Numbered from the stretch's first letter, positions 8,838 through 16,227 are shown. The stretch: 38,221 bases of DNA from Pararhodobacter sp. (GCA_020832665.1 JAFIEG010000040.1:1-38221), one strand, 5' to 3'. The notes: generated by a model from the sequence alone, not told the origin. A program made the numbers and translations.

Positions 8838-8929
8838 GAAGCCGTCACCAGCGGGAACTCCGGGGCCACCACGATGCACAAGCCATGCGCCCTGCACAAG
8901 CCCGCCAACTCCGCGACTGTGAAGCATTA

Positions 8930-8944
8930 ATTTGATAGACAAAT
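8930..8944. promoter_or_regulatory. Candidate regulator-binding dyad ATTTG-N5-CAAAT
   Basis: A perfect inverted repeat, ATTTG ATAGA CAAAT, overlaps the likely -10 box of ectR. Its size suits the core of a MarR-type operator, so autorepression by the EctR-like protein is plausible. This is inference from position and symmetry only. Confidence 0.4.
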
Positions 8945-8970
8945 CATAAATACTGAAGATTTTGATGTAA
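8943..8970 (-). promoter_or_regulatory. Candidate ectR promoter
   Basis: On the minus strand, TTACAT (8970-8965) and TATGAT (8948-8943) are separated by 16 bases, resembling sigma-70 -35 and -10 boxes. The start would fall around 8936, about 100 bases before the ectR ATG. The -35 is imperfect. Confidence 0.4.
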
Positions 8971-9023
8971 CTGCCCGCGAATCGTGCAGCGAAATAACTT
9001 CTAATAAGTTGATTTTATTTATT

Positions 9024-9052
9024 TTGTCACAGGTTGGCAGAAAAATTATATT
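9024..9052 (+). promoter_or_regulatory. Sigma-70-type promoter for ectABC-ask
   Basis: TTGTCA (9024-9029) and TATATT (9047-9052) are spaced by exactly 17 bases in an AT-rich stretch. The predicted start near 9059 leaves a leader of roughly 57 bases before the ectA ATG. This is the best promoter match I found in the window. Confidence 0.6.
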
Positions 9053-9072
9053 TTGGGTTGCAAAACATTTCC

Positions 9073-9090
9073 GCAGAGAACATATTCTGC
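9073..9090. promoter_or_regulatory. Dyad in the ectA leader
   Basis: GCAGA and TCTGC flank eight bases (GAACATAT), 25 bases before the ectA start. It could be a downstream operator or a weak leader hairpin. No known site is matched. Confidence 0.3.
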
Positions 9091-9115
9091 ACAACGAAGC
9101 AACTTGCACAGGCAC

Positions 9116-9673
9116 ATGACCCATCATTCGCTGACACTGCACAACCGGACCGAAACCGACCAGACCAGAACCGGCCTGCACATGCGCAAGCCCACCAAGG
9201 AAGACGGGGCGGCCGTGTGGCAACTGGTGGCAGATTGCCCGCCGCTGGACCGCAATTCGATGTACATGAATGTCGTCCAGTGCGATCATTTCGCCGATAC
9301 CTGCATCCTCGTCGAGCGCGACGGGCAGGTCGTGGGCTGGATCTCGGGCCATATCCGCCCCGAGGCGCCCGACACGCTGTTCATCTGGCAGGTGGCGGTG
9401 CACGAATCGGCGCGCGGGCTGGGGCTGGGCAAGCGCATGCTCTCGGCGCTGGTGGCGCGGCCCGAATGCGCAGGCGTGCGGCAGATGGAAACCACCATCA
9501 CCCGTTCCAACAAGGCCTCATGGGCGCTGTTTCAAAGCTTTGCCCAGGCCATGGGCGGCGATCTGAGCGATGCGCCGCATTACGAGCGCGACGCGCATCT
9601 TGGCGGCAAGCACGCGACCGAATACCTGGTCTCGATCTCGCTGCCCCGCAAGCGGCTGCGCGCCGCCGCCTGA
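9116..9673 (+). CDS. ectA: Diaminobutyrate acetyltransferase
   Basis: EctA acetylates L-2,4-diaminobutyrate with acetyl-CoA to give N-gamma-acetyldiaminobutyrate, the second dedicated step of ectoine synthesis. The 185-residue GNAT-fold protein has the acetyl-CoA-binding motif RGLGLGK (100-106) after IWQVAVHESA, and the family stretch VWQLVADCPPLDRNS. ATG 9116 follows CACAGG and gives a length within the family range. A TTG at 9053 would extend the frame through the promoter region, and ATG 9182 has no ribosome site. It is first in ectA-ectB-ectC-ask. Confidence 0.95.
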   Translation: MTHHSLTLHNRTETDQTRTGLHMRKPTKEDGAAVWQLVADCPPLDRNSMYMNVVQCDHFADTCILVERDGQVVGWISGHIRPEAPDTLFIWQVAVHESARGLGLGKRMLSALVARPECAGVRQMETTITRSNKASWALFQSFAQAMGGDLSDAPHYERDAHLGGKHATEYLVSISLPRKRLRAAA

Positions 9674-9703
9674 GCGCACGCCCCTTCCCTTGCAGATACC
9701 GCG

Positions 9704-9722
9704 CCCGGCACACGCTGCCGGG
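9704..9722 (+). other. Hairpin between ectA and ectB
   Basis: CCCGGC and GCCGGG flank seven bases in the 84-base ectA-ectB gap. There is no U-tract, so it is more likely an mRNA-stability or attenuating hairpin than a strong terminator. Confidence 0.35.
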
Positions 9723-9757
9723 CCGTTGCCCACTCATCAACCGAAAGGCTGAAAGCC

Positions 9758-11038
9758 ATGAAAACCGGTTCTTCGAAAGACATCTATGCACGCCGCGAAA
9801 GCGAAGCGCGCAGCTATTGCCGCTCGTTCCCCGTGTCCTTCACCGCGGCGCGGAACGCCACGCTGAGCGATGCCGAGGGGCGGCGCTATATTGACTTCCT
9901 CGCCGGCTGCTCGTCGCTCAATTACGGCCATAACGACCCCGACATGAAGGCGGCGCTGATCGAATACATCTCGCGCGACGGCCTGGCGCACGGACTCGAC
10001 ATGCACACCGATGCCAAGGCGGCATTCCTGGAAAGCTTCGAGAAGCTGATCCTGGCACCGCGCGACATGGATCACAAAGTCATGTTCACCGGCCCCACCG
10101 GCACCAACGCCGTCGAGGCGGCGATGAAGCTGGCGCGCAAGACCACCGGGCGCGACACGATCATCGCCTTCACCAATGGCTTTCACGGCATGACGCTGGG
10201 TGCGCTGGCAGCCACGGGCAATGCCGGCAAGCGCGCAGGGGCAGGCCGGGCGCTGACAGGCGTGGTTTCCATGCCCTATGAAGGCGCCGTCGAGGGTGTC
10301 GATTCGCTGGCACTGCTGAAGGCGATGCTCGAAAACCCCTCAAGCGGTATCGATGCGCCGGCTGCCTTCCTCATCGAATCGGTGCAGGGCGAAGGCGGGC
10401 TGAACGCGGCCAGTGGCGAATTCCTGCGCGGGTTGCAGGAGCTTGCCCGCACGCATGGCGCGCTTCTGATCGTCGATGACATCCAGGCCGGGATCGGCCG
10501 CACCGGGCCCTTCTTCAGCTTCGAGGGGATGGGCATCAAGCCTGACCTGATTCCGCTGGCGAAATCGCTTTCCGGCATGGGGCTGCCCTTCGCAGCGCTG
10601 CTCATCCGCCCCGATCTCGATGTCTGGAAGCCGGCCGAACATAACGGCACCTTCCGCGGCAATGGCCATGCCTTTGTCACCGCCCGCGCCGCGATCGAGA
10701 AGTTCTGGGCCGATGACGGCTTTCAGCGCCAGATCGAGGCCAAGGCGGCCTATCTGAGCGAACGCCTGACCGACATTGCAGCCGGCGTGCCCGGCGCGGT
10801 GCTCAAGGGCCGCGGCATGATGCAGGGCATTGATCTGGGCAGCGGTGAACTGGCGGCCTCGGTCTGCGCGGCGTGTTTCGACAACGGCTTGATCATCGAG
10901 ACCTCGGGCGAGCATGACCAGGTGGTCAAGGTGCTGGCACCGTTGACCACCCCGCAGGAACAACTGGCCGAGGGGCTGGATATTCTGCATGCGGCGGTGC
11001 AATCCTGTCGCGCACAAACCCAGATGGCAGCGGAGTGA
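9758..11038 (+). CDS. ectB: Diaminobutyrate-2-oxoglutarate transaminase
   Basis: EctB converts aspartate semialdehyde to L-2,4-diaminobutyrate using glutamate as amino donor, the first dedicated step of ectoine synthesis. The 426-residue class III PLP aminotransferase shows the cofactor-binding [16 protein letters not shown] (112-127), [13 protein letters not shown], the pyridine-nitrogen Asp region [13 protein letters not shown] (238-250) and the Schiff-base Lys269 in [11 protein letters not shown]. Its length and N-terminus ([20 protein letters not shown]) are typical of EctB. ATG 9758 follows GAAAGGCTGAAAG. ectC starts four bases after its stop. Confidence 0.97.
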   Translation: MKTGSSKDIYARRESEARSYCRSFPVSFTAARNATLSDAEGRRYIDFLAGCSSLNYGHNDPDMKAALIEYISRDGLAHGLDMHTDAKAAFLESFEKLILAPRDMDHKVMFTGPTGTNAVEAAMKLARKTTGRDTIIAFTNGFHGMTLGALAATGNAGKRAGAGRALTGVVSMPYEGAVEGVDSLALLKAMLENPSSGIDAPAAFLIESVQGEGGLNAASGEFLRGLQELARTHGALLIVDDIQAGIGRTGPFFSFEGMGIKPDLIPLAKSLSGMGLPFAALLIRPDLDVWKPAEHNGTFRGNGHAFVTARAAIEKFWADDGFQRQIEAKAAYLSERLTDIAAGVPGAVLKGRGMMQGIDLGSGELAASVCAACFDNGLIIETSGEHDQVVKVLAPLTTPQEQLAEGLDILHAAVQSCRAQTQMAAE

Positions 11039-11042
11039 GCCC

Positions 11043-11429
11043 ATGATTGTTCGCGACTTTCACCAGGAAAAGAAAACCGACCGGCGCGTGGCCGACAAGC
11101 AATGGGAATCGGTGCGCCTGCTTCTGGCCGATGACGGGATGGGATTTTCCTTTCACATCACCACCATCGCCGCCGGCAGCGAGCACACTTTCCATTACAA
11201 GAACCATTTCGAGAGCGTCTATTGCATCTCGGGCGAGGGCACGATCGAGGATCTGGCCACCGGCGAGGTTCATGAACTGAGCCCGGGCGTGATGTATGCG
11301 CTTGACCAGCACGACAAGCACACGCTGCGCTGCCGCACCGAAATGGTGTTCGCCTGCTGCTTCAACCCGCCGATCACCGGCAAGGAAGTGCATCAGGCCG
11401 ATGGTTCCTATTCGCTGGAAACCTCCTGA
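11043..11429 (+). CDS. ectC: Ectoine synthase
   Basis: EctC cyclises N-gamma-acetyldiaminobutyrate to ectoine. The 128-residue single-domain cupin begins [16 protein letters not shown] and has the metal and substrate pocket regions [19 protein letters not shown] and [12 protein letters not shown]. The Tyr, His and Glu of these stretches match known EctC metal-ligand positions as I recall them. The length matches the family. It starts four bases after ectB, so translation is probably coupled. No ectD follows it. Confidence 0.97.
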   Translation: MIVRDFHQEKKTDRRVADKQWESVRLLLADDGMGFSFHITTIAAGSEHTFHYKNHFESVYCISGEGTIEDLATGEVHELSPGVMYALDQHDKHTLRCRTEMVFACCFNPPITGKEVHQADGSYSLETS

Positions 11430-11454
11430 ACACTGCAAACCAACCGAAAAGGGC

Positions 11455-11480
11455 GGGCAGGCGTGAAAAGCGACCTGCCC
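11455..11480 (+). other. Hairpin immediately upstream of ask
   Basis: GGGCAGG and CCTGCCC form a 7-bp stem around 12 bases, ending 11 bases before the ask ATG. The stem covers the place where a ribosome site would lie, and no Shine-Dalgarno sequence is visible. It could lower ask translation relative to ectABC. Confidence 0.45.
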
Positions 11481-11491
11481 CGACACACACA

Positions 11492-12955
11492 ATGTCCCAT
11501 ACCGTGGAAAAGATCGGCGGCACCTGCATGAGCAGGGCGCGCGAACTGGTGGACACGCTGTTCATCGGCAGGCGCGGCAAGGCCGAAATCTATAACCGGG
11601 TTTTCGTGGTCTCGGCATTCGCCGGAATCACCAACATGCTGCTTGAGCACAAGAAAACCGGCGAACCGGGCGTTTTCGCGCAATTCGCCAATGATGATTC
11701 CGGCGCCGGCTGGCTGGCCGGGCTTGACCGCACGGTGCAGGCGATGGGCGAGCTCAACGCGCAGATTCTCAGCGATTCGGGCGACCGCGAGCGCGCCGAT
11801 GCCTTTGTGCGCGACCGTATCGAGGGCGCGCGCGCCTGCCTGCATGATCTGCACCGGCTTGGCTCTTACGGGCATTTTCGCATCGATCAGCAGTTGCAGA
11901 CGGTGCGCGAGCTGCTTTCGGGGATGGGCGAGGCGCATTCGGCCTTCGTGCTGGCGCTCTTGCTGCAGCGCCACGGCGTGAATGCGCGTTTCGTCGATCT
12001 GTCGGGCTGGCGCGACGAGGCCAACCCGGCCCTGCAAGAGCGGCTGCAACAGGCGATGGCCGATATCGACCTGAGCGCCGAGTTGCCCATCGTCACCGGC
12101 TATGCCCATTGCACCGAGGGGCTGATGGGCGAATACGACCGGGGCTATTCCGAGGTGGTCTTTGCCCATCTCGCCGCGCTCACCGGTGCTGCCGAGGCCA
12201 TCATCCACAAGGAATTTCACCTGTCCTCGGCCGACCCGAAAATCGTGGGGGTGGAAAACACCGTCAAGATCGGGCGCACCAGCTACGATGTCGCCGATCA
12301 GCTTTCGAATATGGGGATGGAGGCGATCCACCCCCATGCCGCGCGCGTGCTGCGTCAGGCCGATGTGCCGCTGCGCGTCAAGCACGCCTTCGAGCCCGAA
12401 GACCCCGGCACGCTGATCGGCCCCGAAGGCGGCGCGGCGGGCCGGGTCGAGATGGTCACCGGCTCGCCGGTGCATGCCTTTGTGGTGCACGAGCCTGACA
12501 TGGTGGGCGTCAAGGGCTATGACGCGTGCATCCTGCAGGCGCTGACCCGCCACAAGCTGCGCATCGTGTCGAAGCAATCGAATGCCAACACGATCACGCA
12601 CTTCCTTGATGGCTCGCTCAAGGCGATCCGGCGCGCCGAGCGCGAGGTGCTGGCCGCCTATCCTGGCGCCAGTATCGAGGTGCGCCCGCTGGCGATGATT
12701 TCGGTCATCGGCTCCGATCTCAGCGATCTGGCGGTACTCTCGCGCGGGCTGGTCGCGCTGGCCGAGGGTGGCGTGCGCCCGCATGCGGCGCAGCAGGGGC
12801 TGCGGCGTGTCGATGTGCAGTTCGTGGTTGAACGCAACACCATGAATGACGCCGTCATGCTGCTGCACCGCCAGCTGGTCGAGGGCTCTTGCGCACAAGA
12901 GCCGCAAGCAGCCCCCGAGAAGCTGAGCGCACAACCCCGCGCCCGGGCGGCCTGA
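11492..12955 (+). CDS. ask: Ectoine-specific aspartate kinase
   Basis: Aspartate kinase phosphorylates aspartate, and this specialised form raises the supply of aspartate semialdehyde for EctB. The 487-residue protein begins MSHTVEKIGGTCMSRARELV and contains YNRVFVVSAFAGITNMLLEHKK, the Ask_Ect hallmark. GYSEVVFAHLA, EAIIHKEFHLSSADP and C-terminal ACT-like segments (from about 330) follow. In Ask_Ect the first motif is normally KIGGTS; here the codon is TGC, giving Cys. It is the last gene of the operon, 62 bases after ectC. A palindrome shared with the nuo operon lies downstream. Confidence 0.93.
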   Translation: MSHTVEKIGGTCMSRARELVDTLFIGRRGKAEIYNRVFVVSAFAGITNMLLEHKKTGEPGVFAQFANDDSGAGWLAGLDRTVQAMGELNAQILSDSGDRERADAFVRDRIEGARACLHDLHRLGSYGHFRIDQQLQTVRELLSGMGEAHSAFVLALLLQRHGVNARFVDLSGWRDEANPALQERLQQAMADIDLSAELPIVTGYAHCTEGLMGEYDRGYSEVVFAHLAALTGAAEAIIHKEFHLSSADPKIVGVENTVKIGRTSYDVADQLSNMGMEAIHPHAARVLRQADVPLRVKHAFEPEDPGTLIGPEGGAAGRVEMVTGSPVHAFVVHEPDMVGVKGYDACILQALTRHKLRIVSKQSNANTITHFLDGSLKAIRRAEREVLAAYPGASIEVRPLAMISVIGSDLSDLAVLSRGLVALAEGGVRPHAAQQGLRRVDVQFVVERNTMNDAVMLLHRQLVEGSCAQEPQAAPEKLSAQPRARAA

Positions 12956-12995
12956 TACAGAAATCCGGCTGATCGCCTGGCGAGCGCCGGACTGA

Positions 12996-13021
12996 CAGGA
13001 CGGGCAGTATTGCCCATCCTG
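12996..13021. repeat. Palindromic repeat after ask (copy 1)
   Basis: An 11-bp stem with one mismatch and a 4-base loop. Its core, GGGCAGTATTGCCCATCCT (13002-13020), is identical to 26226-26244 inside the nuo operon. It lies between the convergent ask and NeuD-carrier genes, so it may act as a bidirectional terminator. There is no U-tract on either side. It behaves like a REP-type dispersed element. Confidence 0.7.
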
Positions 13022-13047
13022 CGCCGGTTGGGGCGCTGGCAGGCGTG

Positions 13048-14001
13048 TCAGCCCCGCCTTGCCCGGCGCCGGCGGATCAACTCTGCCCGGCCCGGTTGCG
13101 CGGGCGGGCCTGCCCCGGCGAACAGATGCGCGGCAAGCCGGGCCGGGCTTGGATACCGGAAGATATCGACGATCGATACCGCAACGCCCAGCCGCTGCCC
13201 CAGCAGGCGCTGCAACTCCAGCGCCAGCTTCGAATTGCCGCCCGAATCGAAGAAACCGGCATCGCCGCCGACGGCGGGCAGGCCCAGCACTTCGGCAAAG
13301 ACCGCGCGCACCTCGTCTGCCGATGCCGCGTCGCCACCGCAAGGCGCTGGCGCCACTGCCGCGCCCATGTTCCCGCCCATTATCTCGGCAGGCACGCCAA
13401 GCGCGGTGCACCCGGCCGGCACATCGCCAACCACCGCCGAACAGGCGCTTACCGTGGCATCTTCGCCCACCGCCAGATCGGGCAGCACCGCGGCATTGGT
13501 GCCGATATAGGCGCGCGCGCCCACCCGCACCCGCGCATTGACCACCGCCCCAGGCGCCAGCGTCGCGCCTGCACCCAGCGAAGCCCCGTGCCCGAGCACC
13601 GCGCGGGTAAAAACCACCGCATGATCGCCCAGGCTGGACAGCGCCGAGATCACGCATCCTTCATAAAGGGTTACCGCCCTGCCCAGCGTGGCACCGCGTA
13701 GATTGACGGTGGGGTGGATCAGGCTGGCCAGCGAAATGCCGAAACCCTCGATCTTCGCGCGCGCCCCGTCGCGGCCCCTTGCGGTGCGCGCCACCAGATT
13801 CACTGCCTCGTCGCCGGGCTCATGGCCGGCCAGCGCCGCGAAGGGCCCCACCACGCGCACGCCCAGAATCTCCTGCCCGTGCAGGGAAGGCTCGTCATCA
13901 AGCAGCACGATGCGCTGCCAGCGCCCGGCGGCCTCGTTCACCTCCAGCGCCAGGCGCACCCCCTCGGGGTTGCCCGCCGCGCACAGATAGAGCGTGCTCA
14001 T
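13048..14001 (-). CDS. NeuD/PglD-like acyltransferase fused to a carrier-protein domain
   Basis: The 317-residue protein has three parts. Residues 1-60 resemble the nucleotide-sugar-binding N-terminal domain of NeuD/PglD transferases. Residues 95-208 are hexapeptide repeats of a left-handed beta helix, with His138 in LGHGASLG at the position of the catalytic His of PglD. After an Ala/Gly-rich linker, residues 226-295 form an acyl/peptidyl carrier domain with GFFDSGGNSK (249-258). Ser257 is the expected phosphopantetheine site, and DIFRYPSPARLAAHL is the usual carrier tail. Family members normally use acyl-CoA and lack a carrier. The natural reading is transfer of a carrier-bound acyl group to an amino sugar; substrate and product are unknown. 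ATG 14001 overlaps the radical SAM stop as ATGA. Confidence 0.85.
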   Translation of the reverse strand: MSTLYLCAAGNPEGVRLALEVNEAAGRWQRIVLLDDEPSLHGQEILGVRVVGPFAALAGHEPGDEAVNLVARTARGRDGARAKIEGFGISLASLIHPTVNLRGATLGRAVTLYEGCVISALSSLGDHAVVFTRAVLGHGASLGAGATLAPGAVVNARVRVGARAYIGTNAAVLPDLAVGEDATVSACSAVVGDVPAGCTALGVPAEIMGGNMGAAVAPAPCGGDAASADEVRAVFAEVLGLPAVGGDAGFFDSGGNSKLALELQRLLGQRLGVAVSIVDIFRYPSPARLAAHLFAGAGPPAQPGRAELIRRRRARRG

Positions 14002-14954
14002 CGCGAAGAACCCAGGCTGTCGCGATGCACCGCCTGCCCGGGGCGGAGCTTCAGCGAGGCGCCGGTCTTCCAGTCGGTGCAATTGTCGCAGCGCGCGGGC
14101 AACTCGCCAAAGCGGCGCTCAAGGTGCAGCTGGCGATAGCTTGCCAGCCTGCCCCACAGATCGACCAGGCTGTCATCCCAGGCATTGCCCGCGCTTTCCT
14201 CGCCCTCGGTGTCGCCGGGGCAGCGCGGCACCCTGCCATCCCAGAACATGTGCATCATGGTGATCGCCCAGGGGCAGGGAATGCGCTCTTCTTCGGCGAT
14301 CTCGATGGCGGTTTCGAACTTCCCGCCCCAGCTCAGCTGCCGGCGCAGCTTGACCGTGGCGCCAAGCCCGAGCCAGTAATCGCGATAGCGCTCGAACTCG
14401 GTGATATTGTCATCCATCTCGATGAACTGCACCATGATCTCGGGCCCGCTTTCGCGCCGCGCGCGTTCTTCCAGCAGATAGCCGGCATTGGCATAGACGC
14501 GGTCACGATCGCCAAGAACGCGATATTTCTCATAGGTTTCCCTGGTGAAGCCGTCGATCCCGATGACGATATTGGAAAGGCAGGTATCAAGCAGGCCCCG
14601 CGCCACCTCGCGACTCAGCCGCATGCCGTTGGTGTTGAGATTGAGCGAGCGCAGCCCGACGCTTTCGCCGTATTTCAGCATCTCGATCAGCCGCTCTGGC
14701 ATCAGGAGCGGCTCGCCGCAAAAGGAAAACCAGATATTGGTCGCCGGCGCGATGGCCGCAATTTCATCGGCGCATTTGCGCCAAAGCGGCATCGGCAGGT
14801 TTCCCTTTGGCCGCTGCATCCGGTCATGATGGCACATCGAGCAGTTGAGATCGCAATCGGCACAAAGTTCAACGGCGAATATCTTGGGGAAACTCGGGTT
14901 CTTCAGGCCAGAGGCGGTACGCTCCAGCTCGGCCTTGTGGTTGGCGTGTTTCAT
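13998..14954 (-). CDS. Radical SAM protein with SPASM-type C-terminus
   Basis: The 318-residue enzyme has the radical SAM cluster motif C34-x3-C38-x2-C41 (CDLNCSMC), the SAM-binding FCGEPLL (78-84), and LNTNGMRLS. C227, C245, C289 and C292 (CPWA, RCPGD, CDNC) follow as SPASM-like ligands for an auxiliary iron-sulfur cluster, with DGRVPRCPGD being typical. Such enzymes use 5'-deoxyadenosyl chemistry on peptides, sugars or small molecules; the substrate cannot be read here. It overlaps the carrier-fused acyltransferase by ATGA, so both probably act in one pathway. It is divergent from the epimerase across an AT-rich region. No small precursor peptide gene is evident next to it. Confidence 0.88.
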   Translation of the reverse strand: MKHANHKAELERTASGLKNPSFPKIFAVELCADCDLNCSMCHHDRMQRPKGNLPMPLWRKCADEIAAIAPATNIWFSFCGEPLLMPERLIEMLKYGESVGLRSLNLNTNGMRLSREVARGLLDTCLSNIVIGIDGFTRETYEKYRVLGDRDRVYANAGYLLEERARRESGPEIMVQFIEMDDNITEFERYRDYWLGLGATVKLRRQLSWGGKFETAIEIAEEERIPCPWAITMMHMFWDGRVPRCPGDTEGEESAGNAWDDSLVDLWGRLASYRQLHLERRFGELPARCDNCTDWKTGASLKLRPGQAVHRDSLGSSR

Positions 14955-15303
14955 GCCTGTGTTCCCGGTCTGTCGGTTGCGTGAATGGCACCGATAGCGG
15001 GGATCGGTGCAAATTGAGCGAAACCGGAATAGATACGCATTCTGGCGATTCTTTGTTCTTGCCGCTGGAAAAATGGCGACTTTGACAGCATAATTGCCAG
15101 AAAGCCGGAAATAAAAATGTATCGGAGAGACAATTTAATCCAAACCTCAAAGCAATATTAAATTTCCGGCATCAGCAGGGAAAAAATCAAACATGTGGAT
15201 AATTCATTTTTCAAATCTGCCTGTTTTGATTTCCGAATGGTTTTGACTGTCATCGGAAAGCAGGTGTTTCAGGAAAGCGAATGGTGATCGGGGGAATGGC
15301 GGC
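14955..15303. other. AT-rich divergent intergenic region (349 bases)
   Basis: The stretch is clearly richer in A+T than its surroundings, most strongly between about 15040 and 15270. It contains a perfect DnaA-box sequence on the minus strand (15194-15202, TTATCCACA), two TTTTGA direct repeats near 15224 and 15241, and an eight-codon open frame at the end (15281-15307). Promoters for both flanking genes must lie here. I see no match good enough to call, and no gene of normal size. Confidence 0.6.
15194..15202 (-). promoter_or_regulatory. Second perfect DnaA-box sequence
   Basis: TTATCCACA on the minus strand, alone in an AT-rich non-coding region. It may be chance, a DnaA titration site, or a control site for the flanking genes. 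No cluster of boxes or other origin feature is present. Confidence 0.35.
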
Positions 15304-15307
15304 TTGA
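15281..15307 (+). CDS. Possible 8-codon leader frame upstream of the epimerase
   Basis: ATG 15281, preceded by AGGAAAG at 15271-15277, encodes MVIGGMAA. It stops at TGA 15305-15307, which overlaps the TTG start of the epimerase (TTGA). It could couple translation of the TTG-start gene. It could equally be chance, since GGGGGA at 15290-15295 is itself an acceptable ribosome site for the TTG. Confidence 0.25.
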   Translation: MVIGGMAA

Positions 15308-16227
15308 GGCGGGAAAGAATTCTTGTGACCGGGTCAGACGGTCTGATCGGCACGGCGCTTTACGCCGAGCTGCAGGCGCGCGGCCACGCCTTGCGCCGCT
15401 TCGACATCGCCGACAGGCAAGCCGGCCCTGGCGATATTCTGGCGCCGGCTGCGCTGGCAGCGGCGATGAAGGGCTGTTCGGGCGTCATTCATCTGGCGGC
15501 GGTCTCGCGCGTGGTCTGGGGCGAGCGCGACCCGAGAAAATGTCTGGAAACCAATGTCACCGGCACGCGCAACGTCATCGAGGGCGTGCAAGCGCGCGCA
15601 CCGCAACCCTGGCTGATCTTCGCCAGCAGCCGCGAGGTGTACGGCCAGAGCGCCATGCTGCCGGTGAGCGAGCGCAGCCCGCTGCGCCCGATGAACCATT
15701 ATGCGCGCTCGAAAGTTGCGGGCGAGCGCGACGTGATGAAAGCAAGCGATGACGGCATCCGCGCCGCGATCCTGCGCCTTTCCACGGTTTACGGATCGAC
15801 CGGCGATCATGCAGACCGGCTGGTTCCGGCCTTTTGCCGCGCGGCGGTCGGCGGCCTGCCGCTTCGGGTCGAGGGGGCGCGGAACAGCGTCGATATCACC
15901 CATGTCGCCGATGTCGCGGCCGTAATCGCCAATGTCGCCGAGGCGCTGGCGGCGGGTCAGAGCTTCAGGCCGATGCATCTGACCACGGGGCGGGCAACAT
16001 CCCTTGCCGGGCTGGCGCGGCTGGTGGTGCGGCTGGCACGAAGCGAAAGCAGGATCGTCACGGCGCTGCCGCGCGATTACGATGTCTCGAACTTCAACGG
16101 CGACCCGGGATTGGCACAGGCGCAAATCGGCTGGCGCCCGCGCGTTTCGCTCGAAGCCGGATTGGCGGAACTGATCGCCCGGTTCCGGCAAGAATGCGGG
16201 CAATCCGCCAAGCGCCTCACGGGATAG
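15304..16227 (+). CDS. NAD-dependent epimerase/dehydratase (extended SDR)
   Basis: The 307-residue protein is an extended short-chain dehydrogenase of the nucleotide-sugar epimerase type. It has the NAD-binding motif TGSDGLIG (9-16), VIHLAAVSRV, FASSREVYG with Ser109 or Ser110, and the catalytic pair Tyr133 and Lys137 in MNHYARSK. VDITHVADVA and a C-terminal substrate domain follow. The exact sugar nucleotide cannot be told. TTG 15304 is the only start in frame near the beginning of homology; upstream ATGs are in another frame. Its divergence from the radical SAM and carrier-acyltransferase genes suggests a joint role in making a modified sugar, which is inference. Confidence 0.85.
   Translation: MRRERILVTGSDGLIGTALYAELQARGHALRRFDIADRQAGPGDILAPAALAAAMKGCSGVIHLAAVSRVVWGERDPRKCLETNVTGTRNVIEGVQARAPQPWLIFASSREVYGQSAMLPVSERSPLRPMNHYARSKVAGERDVMKASDDGIRAAILRLSTVYGSTGDHADRLVPAFCRAAVGGLPLRVEGARNSVDITHVADVAAVIANVAEALAAGQSFRPMHLTTGRATSLAGLARLVVRLARSESRIVTALPRDYDVSNFNGDPGLAQAQIGWRPRVSLEAGLAELIARFRQECGQSAKRLTG

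Larger units (their letters stand above)
8838..9115. other. AT-rich divergent ectR-ectA control region
   Basis: These 278 bases contain no gene. The middle part (about 8920-9100) is strikingly AT-rich for this genome. It holds the promoter pair and two small dyads listed separately. Confidence 0.7.

Noticed and set aside
9053-9115. N-terminal extension of EctA from TTG 9053
   Set aside because: It would begin inside the promoter region. ATG 9116 has a ribosome site and gives a normal EctA length.
11408-13657. 749-codon minus-strand open frame opposite ask
   Set aside because: High G+C keeps the antisense frame open. The ask reading frame is fully conserved on the other strand, and the sequence is Arg/His/Gln-rich as usual for shadows.
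14955-15303. Replication origin in the AT-rich region
   Set aside because: Only one DnaA box is present, with no box cluster, no repA/parAB and no other origin feature.
14955-15303. RiPP precursor peptide gene beside the radical SAM enzyme
   Set aside because: I found no small frame with a plausible ribosome site and leader/core layout. The eight-codon frame at 15281 is too short.
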